Assembly (NCBI RefSeq): GCF_964656455.1 | Contig: NC_135717.1 | Coordinates: 12,367,033-12,431,032 of the forward strand | Length of the DNA stretch: 64,000 nucleotides | From: Halichoerus grypus | Lineage: Eukaryota; Chordata; Mammalia; Carnivora; Phocidae | Direction: 5' to 3' | Shown: one piece after another, positions 36,062 through 48,669 of the stretch | Layout: each line of letters begins with the position of its first letter | Numbering within the stretch: the stretch's first letter is position 1 | Notes under the pieces: model-generated | The model's database searches: none | Seen by the model: the letters and a program-made list of their open reading frames with translations, nothing else | Told to the model about the DNA's origin: nothing | Program-made: the position numbers and the translations under genes

Positions 36062-38995
36062 TTGTTTAGTGAGTAGATTCTGAATTTTTGCTGAGTAGGG
36101 AAAAAGTGTCCCTCTCCCTAGTTTTCCTTGGGAACAACGGATCTGCCCACAAGGGCAGATCTCACCCAGTACAGAAGCAGAGAGCTGGATGGTGCTGGAG
36201 TTCCATGGTGGAGACAGACGGTGAGACCCATCAAGGGCACCTTTTGTACTTAATTAAGTGGCTTTTAGTGGAAATAACTTTTGAATGGAAGCCAGTGGGG
36301 CAACACATTGAATAAACCCAGGGAGTGAGGATGTGTTTTCCTTTTTAAGTAGAGATGAAATTTTTGATCCAAATCAGGGAACCTTTCTTAGCCTCGTTAC
36401 CACCTTCTCACCCTTTCTTCCCATTTCCACAACAGGCCTGAGGAAATGAGCCAGAGAAATGGTCTCCAAGTTCAGTTTCACGGACTTTAATAAGAAGGTA
36501 TGATTAAGTGCTGCAGAGGTACGGATAGTTGCCTTCCGTCTTCAGTGGTTCTTGAAACATTTCTTCAGGAAATTCTAGGCACCCTGTCAACCATTATCTT
36601 CCCCCTGCTGCTGTTGCTTGATTATTCCTGACAGAAACGATCGGATCCCGCGACGTGACAGCTATGCTGGGCTGCCAGCTTTGTGCGGTGGGGGGGCAGG
36701 CATATGGGGGGAGTTACCAGGAAGCAGCCATCTTCAGAGAGCCTTACTACCACTAAAGCATGAGCCAGTCTTGAGGTGTATAGGACCCATATTTATCAAA
36801 GGAGACTGTTCTACCTAAGACGTAGTTTCTTGTCCCATGAGGTTAATTGCTGCTGCATTTCATGGAGTTTATGAGGTGTGCGTTCCTTTGCCCTGCTCCA
36901 ATCAGGTGGTATTGCTTGGAAGCAGTATGAGCACAAGATTGGCTCAGAACTGCTGCTGCCGTGGCACTCCACAGTGGACCTTGCCGGGGGTAGAGAGGAG
37001 AAAGCCTCACGCAGTGGCGCGAGGGAATGAGATGCAAAGGCAGTCAGTCGGTCAGTAGAGATGGTTATCAAACCCCTACTCCGTGCTTAGCTGTATGAAA
37101 TACGAAAGAAGTGTGAGTTCCAGACCCCAAAGGTGCATTCCATCCAGCTGGGGAAAGAGAAGGGTAGGTCAGTGGTTCTGCACGTGTGGTACCCAGAGAA
37201 CTTGCATCACATCCTCTGGGAACTTGTTAGAGTTGCAGATTCTGAGGTGTCTCCTCAGAACACGGGTAAAGTTTGAGAACCTTTGCTTTAGGTTGACTGC
37301 TTCTCGGGGAATAGATTCAAGGCACATGGAATTAAGGACTGCTTGCTTGTAGGGCACAGGAAAGGAAAGAAGCATGTACCACAGGATGCTGAATCCAGCT
37401 GTCACCTCCCTGTGAAAGGGGTCAGAGGAGGGAGGGAGCCGTGGGGCATCAAGGCAGGACCTCCTGGGAGAGGGAGTACGGAGCCGGGTTTTGAGGAATG
37501 AATAGGAGAGAAAGAGGGCGAGCAGCATAAATGAGTGCATATATGATGGTGAGCCTTCTGTCCCTTCAGAGAGCTTTGCTAAGTATAGGGAGAACACGAA
37601 CTCACAAACCCTAGCCAAGAAAAATAAATGTAAAATCAAGTACAGAACTCAGGCCGTTTTGTGAAGAAGAAAAGAACGGTTCCTCACAAGTTGAATTTTA
37701 GTGAGTTCATCTCTTTTATGACCTCTGGCAGGGGCCCAGTTAATTGGGGCCAGGGATCTCGCACCTGGAGAGGCTTCAGAAAGTGAGGATCTCAAGAGGA
37801 GGATTTTATTTGCCTAAGGCCACTGCTTTCAAAGTGGGAGGCCTGTGGTGCTCAGGAAAAAGAGGGATAACTGTGTGTGAGTAAGGATGAGCTGCCTCTG
37901 CAGGAAAAGTGCCCAGCGTTTTGTAAAGTGTGTTGTGTATCCTGGAGAGAGGGATATGGGATCTCAAGTGGGGGTGGCGGTGGATCCAGAGGAGTGGAGA
38001 TATGAGGAAATAGAAATTTAAGTCTTTTAAGTGTTTGTTTTCCTTTGAAGGCAGAAAAGAGCCACTGAAATTTATCGCACAGGGAAGTAACGTGATTAGA
38101 GTTCTGTTTCATGAATCTAGTTAGAGGGGCATCAGTGACTGGAGGGAGGTAGGTAAGTTAGGAGGCTGTTCTCATTGGAAGAATGAGAGGTGACAGGACC
38201 TTGAATTAGTGCAGTTCTACAAAAATGGTGTGAGCAGCAGGAGGGAGTCATGGTGGATGAAAGTGGAAGGGAAGAAACGGGGGGCCAGCTGTTGTGCTGG
38301 GGTCTTCCACAGGTGGTTTAATAAACTTCTTACCACTGCCACTGTAGATCTTCACCATCACCATTTTAATGATACGGAGGTTGATTTTTTTTTAGAAGGT
38401 CCAAAGGCTATGTGGCTGGAAGTGGCAAATTCAAGATTTGACTCACATTTGTCTGCCTGAAAAGCCTGTGCCTTTTCCGCTGTAGATGCTGAACTTTGAC
38501 AAAGAGAATGATACAGTTTGTTTAGAATTGGGCATTTGCTGATCTTGGCAGAAGTCTTGACGGATGGGAGGAGGTGTTAAGAAAAAGGGAAACAACAGCA
38601 TAGAACATTAAAGTTCCTTTGGTGAAACTATATCTTAAAGAGCTTCAGCGCAGGACACCTAGAATCTCGCCCCACCCAAAGGTGGACACAAGGGCTGTGC
38701 TATTTTATTGACCAGTGATCCAGAAGACATATTGAAGATGGAGTCTTTGATCCAATGTCTGCCTAAGCAGTTCTGTGAATCCCGGTCCCACGAGAACATA
38801 CACAAGGCTCCTTTTATGCTTTGGTGTGAAGGTTGCAATTCTGACTTTACAAGGCCCCGTTGATTACTCCGGCTCACGTCCTGCAAAGGTCCCCGTATTC
38901 TGCAAAGGACAAAACTGAGTCTAAAATGAAATCCTAGGGTGATGGGGAGAGGAAAGACTATAGCTAAACTGGGACTTTGAGTTGTTTAGTCTAAG
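36062..38995. other. No gene recognised apart from one MER5 fragment
   Basis: The longest non-retrocopy frame besides those antisense to L1 (37169-37639, minus, 156 residues) overlaps the MER5 fragment at 37170-37290 and resembles no protein I know. The rest is unique. Confidence 0.5.
37170..37290 (-). mobile_element. MER5-type DNA transposon fragment
   Basis: 'cagtggttctgcacgtgtgg', 'ctctgggaacttgttagagt' and 'aaagtttgagaacctttgct' match reversed MER5, with a deletion in the middle. Confidence 0.7.
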
Positions 38996-39000
38996 CTGTT

Positions 39001-39140
39001 TTTATTTATTTATTTATTTTTTAAATAGGCTCCATGCCCAGCGTGGAGCCCACCACTGGGTTTGAACTCATAACCCTGAGATCAGGACCTGACCTGAGAT
39101 CAAGAGTCTGACGCTTAACCTACTGAGACACCCAGGCACC
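39001..39140 (-). mobile_element. CAN SINE, short form, minus strand
   Basis: tttatttatttatttatttt tail, then 'aaataggctccatgcccagc', 'gggtttgaactcataaccct' and gagacacccaggcacc head. It lacks the long GA tract, as an older subfamily does. 'gacctgagatca' is partly duplicated inside. Flanks ctaagctgtttttatt (from 38991) and ctaagctatttgtttttat (from 39142) look like a target duplication. Confidence 0.9.
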
Positions 39141-39144
39141 TCTA

Positions 39145-39990
39145 AGCTATTTGTTTTTATCTACGCCTCCCTGCAAGCATATTGGTATTTAGCAGTGTTA
39201 GGAGATAAGTGGAACCATTGGCCTGTCTCCACACCTGAATCTCCTTTTCAGCAACTCTCTTCTCCCCCACTGTCTTTTCTCAAGCCCACCTTCTCAGGTG
39301 TGATGTGCTGCTACATCAGCCTTGCTCCCCTCTCCTAAGTAGAAGCTGCAGAGACACAGTGTTGGGTGTCAGGTTACACCTGGAAATGAGACTGTAGCTG
39401 GCTTGCTGCTGGATTAGGCTGCATGGCTCATTGAGTCTGAACTCCACTCTGTGTGGACTCTCGGGGAGGCCTGGGGAATTTGTTTAGGTAAGGAGCCCGT
39501 GTGTTGAACTGTGTGTCAGCAGCGATGAAAAGATGCCTAAACGTACGTGTCCCGTAGCAGCTAACGTCCAGCAGCATGGTCTCTCAGCAAATGAGTAGAT
39601 TGTTCCTGCTCTTAGTACAGATCTTCTCCATTTACTGGTTTGTGTTCGTAGCTGTTGACTGCGGTTTTTATTAGGGGGAATTCACACGTCAAACTAATTC
39701 TGTTGTGCTAGGCCGAGTATCAACAGGTTTCCTTACATTGGGGATCACTTCAGCGCATGTTCAGCTCCTGCCACACGGTATCCTGATGCTGACATTTACC
39801 TACGCGTGAAAGGAAGCATTTGGTAAATACTGGAGAAGTTTATGATTGCTAGGTGGAAAAAAAAGGGCAGGAGGGTCCCAGTTACACATAAAAGTGTTCC
39901 CGACGAACAGTGACGGACAAATGGGCGTGTAGAGTATCGAAGTGATGCTGTTAGGTACCTTCAGAGGAATTGAAAATGATGTATTCTGAA
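39145..39990. other. No gene or repeat recognised
   Basis: Unique sequence. Confidence 0.5.
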
Positions 39991-39994
39991 GAGA

Positions 39995-40185
39995 CGGCCT
40001 GACTTCAAGTCCTACCTGTGTGATTTTGACCAAGACCTTTTTTCTCTCTGCCTCAGTTTTTCATCTGTAAAATAGGGCTAATACTACCCACCTCACAGAG
40101 CTGTTGTGAGGATTTAGTGACATAATAATTCATGTTTAGTGCTTAGCTTATTCACTGAATATGCTCAGTAAATCACTAATAATTA
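39995..40185 (+). mobile_element. MIR SINE
   Basis: 'ttcatctgtaaaatagggct', 'aatactacccacctcacaga' and 'gctgttgtgaggatttagtg' match MIR well. Confidence 0.88.
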
Positions 40186-40189
40186 TGAC

Positions 40190-40975
40190 AGTTATGTAAT
40201 ACATCATCATTCTTATTGTTTGCGGGAACTGGTAACTCCGGGTTCGTTGTGACAGAAGTGTCAATTCCGTAGGAGCAGAAGGAAGCCAGTGCGGCGTCTT
40301 TTTCTCCTGGTCTTGGCTTTCCCTCAGCTCCATCTTATGTCCGTTCAGGGAACCTGCCTGGTGGACAGGCCACTTGAGCACCTCTGTTTTCTTGGAACAC
40401 CTTCACCTTTCCCTTTTTGATCGGGCCATGGAAAGGAAGCAGTCAGCTCAGGACGTGAACATTCGGCATTTCCAGTGGCCATAGTTCTCACTGTGGCTCA
40501 ACTTTGTAAATTTGGGGTAGTTCCTGGTGAAATTGAGCTTTGCAACTTCTTATGTATGTGTGTATTTCCTGATCTGCTTTGGAGGACTGTTGAAGGCTGC
40601 ATCTGTCTTGGAGCTTGTGAAATGAGACTTCACATGAGGAGTCTAAAATAAAAAAACAGTGTTAGCAGGTTGAACCTTAAGCCGAAGACACATTGCTACA
40701 TTCTGGTACCTCCTTTCCACTGCTGATTTTGTATGGATAGGAACTTAAATTCAGGAAATATGTTTACTGATGCATATTTCCTGGGCTACTAGAAATACCT
40801 CTCTTTACCCAGTGAATACAGCTTCCTTTAAGCTTTACACAGTTTTCTCTTTGTAATATTCATTTTTGTGACATATATGACAAGGCCACCTTTCCTTTAA
40901 CAGTTTCAGACCTCCTCTGTTCAATGGATCGCTGCCATCTGCTGATACAAGAGAAATCTTTCTGAGACAGAAGCA
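40190..40975. other. No gene or repeat recognised
   Basis: Unique sequence between a MIR and a MER5 element. Confidence 0.5.
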
Positions 40976-40979
40976 CCTA

Positions 40980-41205
40980 AAACAGTGGCTCTCAACTCTG
41001 GAGTCACATTAGAATCACTTAGGGAGCTTTGAAAGAATCCCAGTGCCTGGGCCACCATTCCAGATATTATTGGTAGTTGGTGCCTGGGCCACCATTCCAG
41101 ATATTATTACGTAGTTGCGCTAGTGTGGTGTCTGGACACTGGCGTTTGAACAGCATTCCTCAGGCGATTCTAGTGTCTGACCATATTGAGAACCACTAAT
41201 CTGAA
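40980..41205 (+). mobile_element. MER5-type DNA transposon with internal tandem duplication
   Basis: cagtggctctcaactctgga at the left, 'attagaatcacttagggagc', and 'attgagaaccactaatctga' at the right give both termini. Inside, a ~37-bp unit beginning gtgcctgggccaccattcca is present twice (41043-41079 and 41080-41116). Confidence 0.85.
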
Positions 41206-41209
41206 AGGT

Positions 41210-44200
41210 TTTTGGATGAAAGATCCAATGGAATGAGAGCGGTTCTCGTTTTTTCCAGCAGTAGTCCTGTTGTCGTCCATTGCAGAGCTCATTTTGACAG
41301 CGAGCAGAGGGTGGCAACTGTCTTCCCCGTCTCTGAATCCTCTGCCGCCCGCCTAGTGCAGGCATATACTAGCTGCTCCGTGCCACCCCTCCCCCACCGC
41401 ATGTGTTCTGGATGACTAAAGTAATGGAATGGAGCCCACATTTACCAGCTGGTCATTTTTACTTAATCCCTGAGCCTTTTCGTTTCTGTGGTTCATGAGG
41501 GAGCAGGTCCACAAGCAGATACTTTTATTGTTCCAGGAGGAGAACGACACCTAGCTTTGAAATGCTTGAATCATAAAACTGATCTTTGGTCAAAACAGCA
41601 GAGGCCTGCTGTGTACAACAAAAATTGTCAGGTAAAGGGGTCATACCCGTCGTGCCACTCGTTACCTCGTTAAGCACCCAGTTCTTACTAGTGTTGTGGG
41701 TTCTGGACACCAAATGCAAATGGGTTCTCTGTTGCCCAGTTTTGCTCAGGGGAACTAGGGCCTCTTTTTCTTCTTCTTCTTTTTTTTTTTTCCTCTCTCC
41801 TTTTTGGATAGCCCAGATTGCATCAAGGCCTACAGCTCATAAAGAGAGAATTCTATGGAACACTGGGGAACATGGCTTGGGAATTTGATAAATTGTTATT
41901 TTTTGGTTTTGTAGATTGAGCAGTATCAAGCATGTATTAAGTAAGAGAAGACTTTTGTGGTCAGATAGTGCTTTATATAGTTTAGTGTTAATTTTCTATC
42001 CAGAGGTTGTTTTAATCCCTCTCAAGGCTGTAGATTAACAGGGCAGGTCCTTACATTTAAGACTGGGGTAGAGTGACCTGGCTTAGGTGATAGAGCTGGG
42101 CCTTTGAATGCAAATTCCTTCGGTACACTGAGCTTTGGGTAGTGCTATTGCTTGGATGAGAACATCCTATAAATGTGACTAATGGCATCTCAAGGTTCTG
42201 TTTGTCCCAGCTATTGTGGTTTGAATCCTTTGTTTGCATTTGTATGTGCTTGCTTGTGTGCATGTATGTATGTGTGTATCTCCATTAATATTAAGCATCT
42301 TGTCATTTGGCTTTGCAGAATGCAGTTGATAGCTGGAAATGTACATTTGATGTAGTCAAGAGAGTGGCATCTTTTATTAACAGTTGTGAGTTTTGTCCTG
42401 CCCAGGAGCTACTTTCACTTTAGTGTAAGGGTGACTATTCACGTCTAGTATTTTATTTCTAGGTAAAGTATTTTTCTCAGCCTATATTGTTTGCTTAGAA
42501 TGATAACGTTGAAAGCTTAATATATTCAGTTTTAGAAGATGAAATTATTCTGGGGTGGTTTGCGGTTGTTTTCATTCATCCAACAAGTTACGGAGTGCTT
42601 ACTGTGTATCAGGTGCTCTTTACCTTTACTTCCATCTTCAGGAAATCTAGAATAAAAATAAAACTGCACATATGTTAAGGAAGAAAGAGTCTACACCCAT
42701 TTAGCTTTGGTTCTTTTTCACACCAGTTTGGCTATTGAGCTTTATTGATTTCTTGACTTTTGGGAGATAGTGTTTCCTCAACCCACTTGATAGGCCCAGG
42801 GTAGGAAATGCTTTCCTTGCTCCCCAGAAATATCTCATGGAGAGGTACGTGTGGCTGCCGGAGAGGTACATGGAGCCGCCTGGGCTGTGTGCTATGTCAT
42901 TCCATTCTGCTCTTTTCTCTCTTCCCTTTCACCCCCCACCCCCACCCCAAGCAGAGCCTCTCTTTGCTCCTTGGTTCCTATATGGCAGAGAGATTGTTAA
43001 TTATACCTGAATGTAAGGAAAGCAGTCAGGATTGAAGATCTCAAATGCAGAGAAGTGGTTTTTGTACTCAAGAGCTGCTTCCTCTGTGTGTTAGTGCAGC
43101 ACGTTTATCTCCATCCAGGATGAACTTACACTACAGAGATGGATCGTAACCATTAAAGAGGAGAAAAACAAAGAAGGGGGGAAAAAAGGAAACCCTGTAT
43201 TCTTAAGATGGTTGCAGTAGATGCTTCAATAGAAATTTGAAGCATAAAGTGCATGCTAGAACATTACATGAAGTCCTTTTTAAAACGTGAGGACTTAAGA
43301 GGGGGAAAGAAAAACACTCCTTCCATTTTAAGGCATGTAAGCATTTGACTTGTCACCTTGGTGAAGGTAAACAAAGCTCGTCTTCTTGGTTGACATCAGA
43401 GGAGGCTTTTAAAGTATCAGGGGAGGAGAGAAGGGTTGTTCTGTCATTTATTTATCTTGCTTGAGTTAAGTCAGTGGAATCCTTGGTGGAATGTCTCAGA
43501 GATTGCTCACTCCAAGCCGTCTGTAGCGCTATGGCCATTGCATATGCTTGTTCTCACTGAGGAAGCCCATGGTTTTCCTTCCTCTTCTGTTTTTCTGTCT
43601 TGTCTCTTTTGTAGACAAGAATTTTGTAATTCTCCTGTAGAAACCTCATGCCTCAAATCCTGTCACACAGAACAGGTTGGTTATGAATAATAAGCATTCC
43701 ATGAGGACTTGGTCGGAGGGCTGGGAAAACAGGATTCGTATTGTCTCTCTGTAGGAGATATCAACCCAGATCCGTCAGTTCACCCCTCATCCTCGCCGAC
43801 AGAGTCCCAGTTTCATGTAGGTGTTCCCTTTCCTTTTGGACTTGAGTTCAAGGGGTACATCTTGATTAGCCTGAGGCAGTCCTGATAATTCCACTCCTCA
43901 TGCCAGTTAAAGGTCCAGATGTGGCCAGTTCAACAGTAGGAGACCTTGCATGGATGCTTCTGGAAAAAGTGTCCTTGCATTTGAAGAGAGAAGAGGAGTC
44001 TGTCGTCTCTGATGGTTGTCTGTATGTGGTGCTTTGCAGGGGGCAGCAGCGGTTTCTGAAGCCTAAGCTGGCCTCAGAGGACAGACCGACATGGAGGGGA
44101 CAGCACAGCCGAGAAAACCATAGAAAGATAGTATCTTGGATGATATCGTTGAGCTGCTGAATTAACCAACCTTGACTCACTCATTCTACCTCAGGACTTC

Positions 44201-44860
44201 TCGTTATGTGTGAGGAAAACCAATTCTGATATAAGCTATTTTGGTTGAGTTGTTTTCCTACAGACCAGTGTATTCTAACTGATGGACTGTCGTACCCGTC
44301 CACACAGGATGGCTTGAGATAAACTCAGAAAATGTTGAGGATACTTTTCCATGTGTGTTATACTCATGAATGGCATCAACGTCGTCACATTACAACGTTG
44401 CGTTCTGTTCCGTGTTCTCCTACTTTGCTCCTGCATCACTTTTGCTAGGGCTTTTCTCTGTAGCAAGGGGACAGGCCATTCAGATGAAAAGCAGCCATTT
44501 AAAAGGTTGGGAGCTTTCCAGCATCCTTTCTATAACAATTGACATGATAAATAACCTTAAAAGTTAGTGTGAGGCAAAAATTCCTGATAAACTGATGTTT
44601 CTTATTGTCGGAACGTGACGAATAGAACAACCCAGTATATTTTCCCTTTGTCTTAACTTTGCTAAGAAGCTCCAATCCAACTTTGATGCCTAATGGTACT
44701 CCATATAAAATTCCAAGTGTATCTTTCTTCCAGTTCTTGCGATTTGGTTTATTTATTTTAGTTATTTTAACAAGCCAGTGATCTGTGTCACATCCTTTTT
44801 GGAAGTAGCTAACCACCTTTGGTTTCACTATTACTGAGGTTGCATTTCTGATTTGTTTAA
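41210..44860. other. No gene recognised; one LINE scrap
   Basis: Unique apart from 42575-42665 and a T-rich stretch near 41770-41795. A minus-strand Lys-rich frame at 44499-44873 (124 residues) ends at the SINE boundary; no family recognised. Confidence 0.5.
42575..42665 (+). mobile_element. Ancient LINE-derived repeat fragment
   Basis: 'tcattcatccaacaagttac' and 'gtgcttactgtgtatcaggt' are landmarks of the same type as at 3935 and 20435. Short. Confidence 0.45.
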
Positions 44861-44874
44861 AAAAGTGGACCAAA

Positions 44875-45090
44875 GGGGCACCTGGGTGGCTCAGGCCTTA
44901 AGCCTCTGCCTTCAGCTCAGGTCATGATCCCAGGGTCCTGGGATCTAGCCCTGCATTGGGCTCCCTGCTCAGCAGGAAGCCTGCTTCTCCCTCTCCCGCT
45001 CCCCCTGCTTGTGTTCCCTCTTTCGCTCTCTCTCTCTGTCTGTCAAATAAATAAAATCTTTAAAAAAAGTCTCTTATAAAAAAAAAAAAA
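44875..45090 (+). mobile_element. CAN SINE, plus strand, full length
   Basis: Head ggggcacctgggtggctcag, middle gatcccagggtcctgggatc, CT-rich segment ending in gtctgtcaaataaataaaat, and an A tail broken by gtctcttat. Flanking aaaaaagtggaccaaa (44859-44874) and aaaaaagtgtcccaaa (45085-45100) form a 16-bp target duplication with two changes, so the tail may include part of the duplication. Confidence 0.95.
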
Positions 45091-45129
45091 GTGTCCCAAA
45101 TACCTTGTAATGGGTTATATCGGTCTGCT

Positions 45130-45225
45130 TACTCATGCATCCATTCACTGCACATTAATTGAACTCTTACTAAATGCCAGCCAAGCACTTGAATATTTTT
45201 CTTGGGTATAGGGCAAAAGGAAAGA
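45130..45225 (+). mobile_element. Ancient LINE-derived repeat fragment
   Basis: 'tgcatccattcactgcacat' and 'actcttactaaatgccagcc' resemble the same old family. It lies just after the SINE at 44875. Confidence 0.45.
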
Positions 45226-45229
45226 AAGC

Positions 45230-46800
45230 ACTAGGAACTCAGAATTGTGCATGAGCAAAGTACTAAGTTAGGGGAAAGTCATTTTTCATTGCTGGTCCTG
45301 AGGAGAGTTTTGAAGCTGACTTAAAAGTATTGATTTGAGGAATGCCGATAATTTTCATCTCTTTTTCCCGTCTCTGAACTAAGGGTAATCCCTTCTAGAG
45401 ATCGAGAGTCAGAAAACCTGTATTAATAGTGAAAGGACAGGAAAGGAAGGCTTTCCTGGACATCACAGTATTGCAATCAGCATTCAGCAGGGAAATTCTA
45501 GGGTCGAGTAAATAGTTTATTTATATACTGTGATTCTCATCTCACTTCCCTCAATCAAGAAAAGAAAAAAAAATAGATTGGAATCCATAATCCATCTTAT
45601 TCATCCTTTTGCAATTTGCTTCTTCAAAAGTACCCCCCCTCCCCGGGAAGGTAAAAACAATCTCTGTGAATAGTGCAAATTACAGTCAGGGAACAAGATT
45701 TGTTCTGTGAGTTTTCTGCCCTGGTACAGGCTTGGGACATCATATCTGGAAATGAGATGCCGAACCCCAGGATTATGTCATCCTGAGGATTCCAGAATCC
45801 AAACAAGGATAAACCAATTTGAACAGCTTCTTGATTGGCTTCTTGTAGCTGCCAGTCACAGCCAAGAAGCACCTACTCTCTCTGGCCTAGATAATTTGGT
45901 CTTTCCAGGGGACCAGAGAGTCTGGAAAGACCCAGGTTCCTTTTGTCTTTTATGTGTTGCTCTGAGCCTTGTTCAAAGCCATGGCTTAACTTTCCATAAG
46001 CCAGGATCCTACTGACCTGTCAGAAATGTGGGCCTGCCTCCCTCCCTCCCTCTCTTTCTCTCTCTCTCTCTCCCTCCCTCCCTCTCTCCTGTGACAGTGT
46101 TGTGCTCTTGTGTTGGGCATCAGCTGAGTCCCAGGTGGCTCACCTTTAAAGAGAACTCGCATTAAGTGGCAGGGAGAAAATAGAATCATCCATATTGATG
46201 ATAAAAAACAAATCTCAAGAGGCTTCTAGTTGTACCCTAAATCTTCTCTCTTAAAGTGTTGAGAGAATGAGGTATAGAATTTGAAAGTAAAAATCCTTAC
46301 ATCACTTTACTCCGTAATTGAAAGGTACTTGACTTTGACCCTTGACATGATTTAAATGGTGATAGATTTAAGTGATGCTTTGTTCCTGACTTAATTTTCA
46401 GGATTTTAACTCCTTTCCTAAATTGGTTCAGCAGCCTTAAGCAGCAGTAGTATTTTGTGTGACATTTTCAAAAGATTGTTTGAGTCTGTGGTAATCCCTA
46501 AGGTAGCCATTGTGCTAAAATTCTTAGAAGAGCCTCTAGGTGCCTGAAATCTGTATCTTCTTTTTTTTTTCTTCCAGAGGAAGTCCTGTGTTGAGGTTGT
46601 GAGATCTGGAACTGGATTTAACTTCTTCAGCATTTTAAACCTTTCTTTTGTTTCTTCCCTTCTTAATAGCAACAGTGTTTTCTTCCTCTGGTGATCCCCT
46701 GAAAAGTGTAGGGGACAGTAAGCATCAATTGAAGGGTGGTTTTGAATATGGGAATGGTAAGTGTATTATACTCCACAGTAATTACACTAAAAAAATTTAT
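45230..46800. other. No gene recognised
   Basis: Unique sequence plus the CT tract at 46036-46089. Confidence 0.5.
46036..46089 (+). repeat. (CT)n/(CCCT)n low-complexity tract
   Basis: CCCT repeats, then CT repeats, then CCCT repeats again. Confidence 0.95.
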
Positions 46801-46804
46801 TCCA

Positions 46805-46975
46805 CCAAAAATTATATGCACACTCTAATAGAATCATTTGGAAGGTTTTTAAAAAAATGTCATGCTTGGGTCCCATCCTAGACGGGTTAATATGAATCTC
46901 TGGGAATAAGTATATAGCTTCAAAAGGTTCTCAAGGGATGCTAAATGGCAGCTAGGTTGAGAACCATTGCTCTAG
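46805..46975 (+). mobile_element. MER5-type DNA transposon
   Basis: 'tagaatcatttggaaggttt', 'gcttgggtcccatcctagac' and 'ggttgagaaccattgctcta' match MER5, including the right terminus. Confidence 0.75.
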
Positions 46976-46979
46976 GCCC

Positions 46980-48540
46980 ATGGGTGGGGAACAGCAGAAC
47001 TCTGTCCTTTACACTTGCTTTTACCAGCAGTTTTGCCTTCTTCTCCTTGTTAAACAAATACCCATGTCACTGTGCCCTGAACCCCTGCTTCACCGTTCTT
47101 TCCAGGCAGGCTAGCCTCATCATATTGTAGTTCACTTTCATGGGACTTAGGAGAGTCCGATAGACTATTCACTCATGTGTATACAATGAAAGGTCTTTAG
47201 TCTTAGGGTTCAAATTGTTTTACAGTGAGGTTGTTTAGTTTGGCGAATGGCCAGTTACCTTTCTATACCCCAGTTTGGGCTTCTGTTTAGGTGGGGTTCC
47301 CTAGTTTTCCTTCTTCACCTGAATAAAGGAATAGTCAGAGATGTTTCCAAAGCTTTTTGAGCCACCCTTTAATGCTGGCAGGAGGTTTAGGAAAGATCCA
47401 GGCTCCCTCCCTCATTGCCAACAGAATGAGCATTGTTGAATCACTTGATCCAGGCTCTGTGAAATAATACACAGGAGGAATTTCTGCTTTATGACTTTAA
47501 TCTGATAAACTCTACTTGCTGTGGCGTGTTAGATTCTCTGTGTGTTCCTCTGCTCCCACCAGCATAATCCCAGCCTTATGTGTAGCAGCTAGCGTGCAAG
47601 GCCCGAAACTCAAACCCAGCCTTGATGCGGACTTCAAACAAGATCTGCTTTAGAAAGCTCTGTGATAAGGCTAGGCACTTAACACTACCGCCGCTGGGCT
47701 CCTAAAAGGAGCCAGGAAGCGGCATATCCAGAGAATCCCATAAAATTTCCTATTGAGCTTGGGCTTCAAGCAATAAACCACTATAACCAAATAAAGCAAA
47801 ACCAGTTTAACTCTTGTTTTTCTTGTATTCTTTTTTTCCCTGTTCTCATCTTATATTCCCACTTTTTCTTTTCTCTCCCTTATTTTTTCCCATTCATATC
47901 TTTCCTGTTTTCCTCTCTACTCCATCCATCTTTTCCCTGCCTCTTTTCTTCTCCTCTGTGTTCTCTCACTTCTCACTGTTGGAGAGCCAGGAATCTTACA
48001 GAATTTGAGAATTAGCCAATCTTTGGGGTTTTTATCTGAAGTGAACTTTGGATGGTTTCCTTCATGTTCATTTTCCATCTCACTAATTTCTAGAACCAGT
48101 TGGCTGGACAGCAAGCCACAGAGAGCACGTGTGGCTTAGAACTCATCCAGGGTGATTAGAAACAAGGAAAAGAGAATTAAAATAAATCCTTTTTAAAAGA
48201 AGTTTAAAATACGATTTTTAAATTTGTTTTTAAGAGACAGGACCTTGTCAGTCTAGTACCTTCACTTGTACAAGTATCTTTTTTGGTGGAAACAAAGCAA
48301 ATATTATAGATTGGTACATACTAGGAAAAATTTGGCTTACAGATAAAACAGGAACTTTAGGAGAAAGATTCTTTAAATTCTAAACAGAAATGGAGACAAA
48401 GTTATATTCATATGTGTATGTGGGGACAAGCTTATGCATACATGTATTTGTTTCTACATGTACACATAGAATAATTTTAAAGCATTAAGTATATATGCAG
48501 GTAATCTACTGAATTTTAGAAAAGATACGAACAAGCAACG
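46980..48540. other. No gene recognised
   Basis: Unique sequence plus the pyrimidine tract at 47815-47975. Confidence 0.5.
47815..47975 (+). repeat. Pyrimidine-rich strand-asymmetric tract
   Basis: About 160 bp of mostly C and T (e.g. ttctctcccttattttttcc). It gives an open frame of repetitive Phe, Ser and Leu that is not a protein. Confidence 0.8.
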
Positions 48541-48545
48541 TGGTA

Positions 48546-48666
48546 TTCTTTTTTCCAGTTTTATTGAGACATAATTGACATACACCACTGTATAAGTTGA
48601 AGGCACACAGCATGTTGGTTTGATTTACATATATTATGAAATGATTACCACGGTAGGTTAACCCAT
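48546..48666 (-). mobile_element. L1M 3'-region fragment
   Basis: 'ccagttttattgagacataa', 'ttgacatacaccactgtata' and 'atgattaccacggtaggtta' follow the reverse complement of an L1M 3' region in order. About 120 bp, no coding capacity. Confidence 0.75.
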
Positions 48667-48669
48667 TTA

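Noticed and set aside
37169..37639. 156-residue minus-strand frame
   Set aside because: It overlaps a MER5 fragment, resembles no family I know, and frames of this length are expected by chance in 64 kb.
44499..44873. 124-residue Lys-rich minus-strand frame
   Set aside because: Begins exactly at a SINE flank and lies in AT-rich DNA; no family resemblance.
47814..48008. Phe/Leu-rich frame that looks like a membrane peptide
   Set aside because: Result of a pyrimidine-rich tract.
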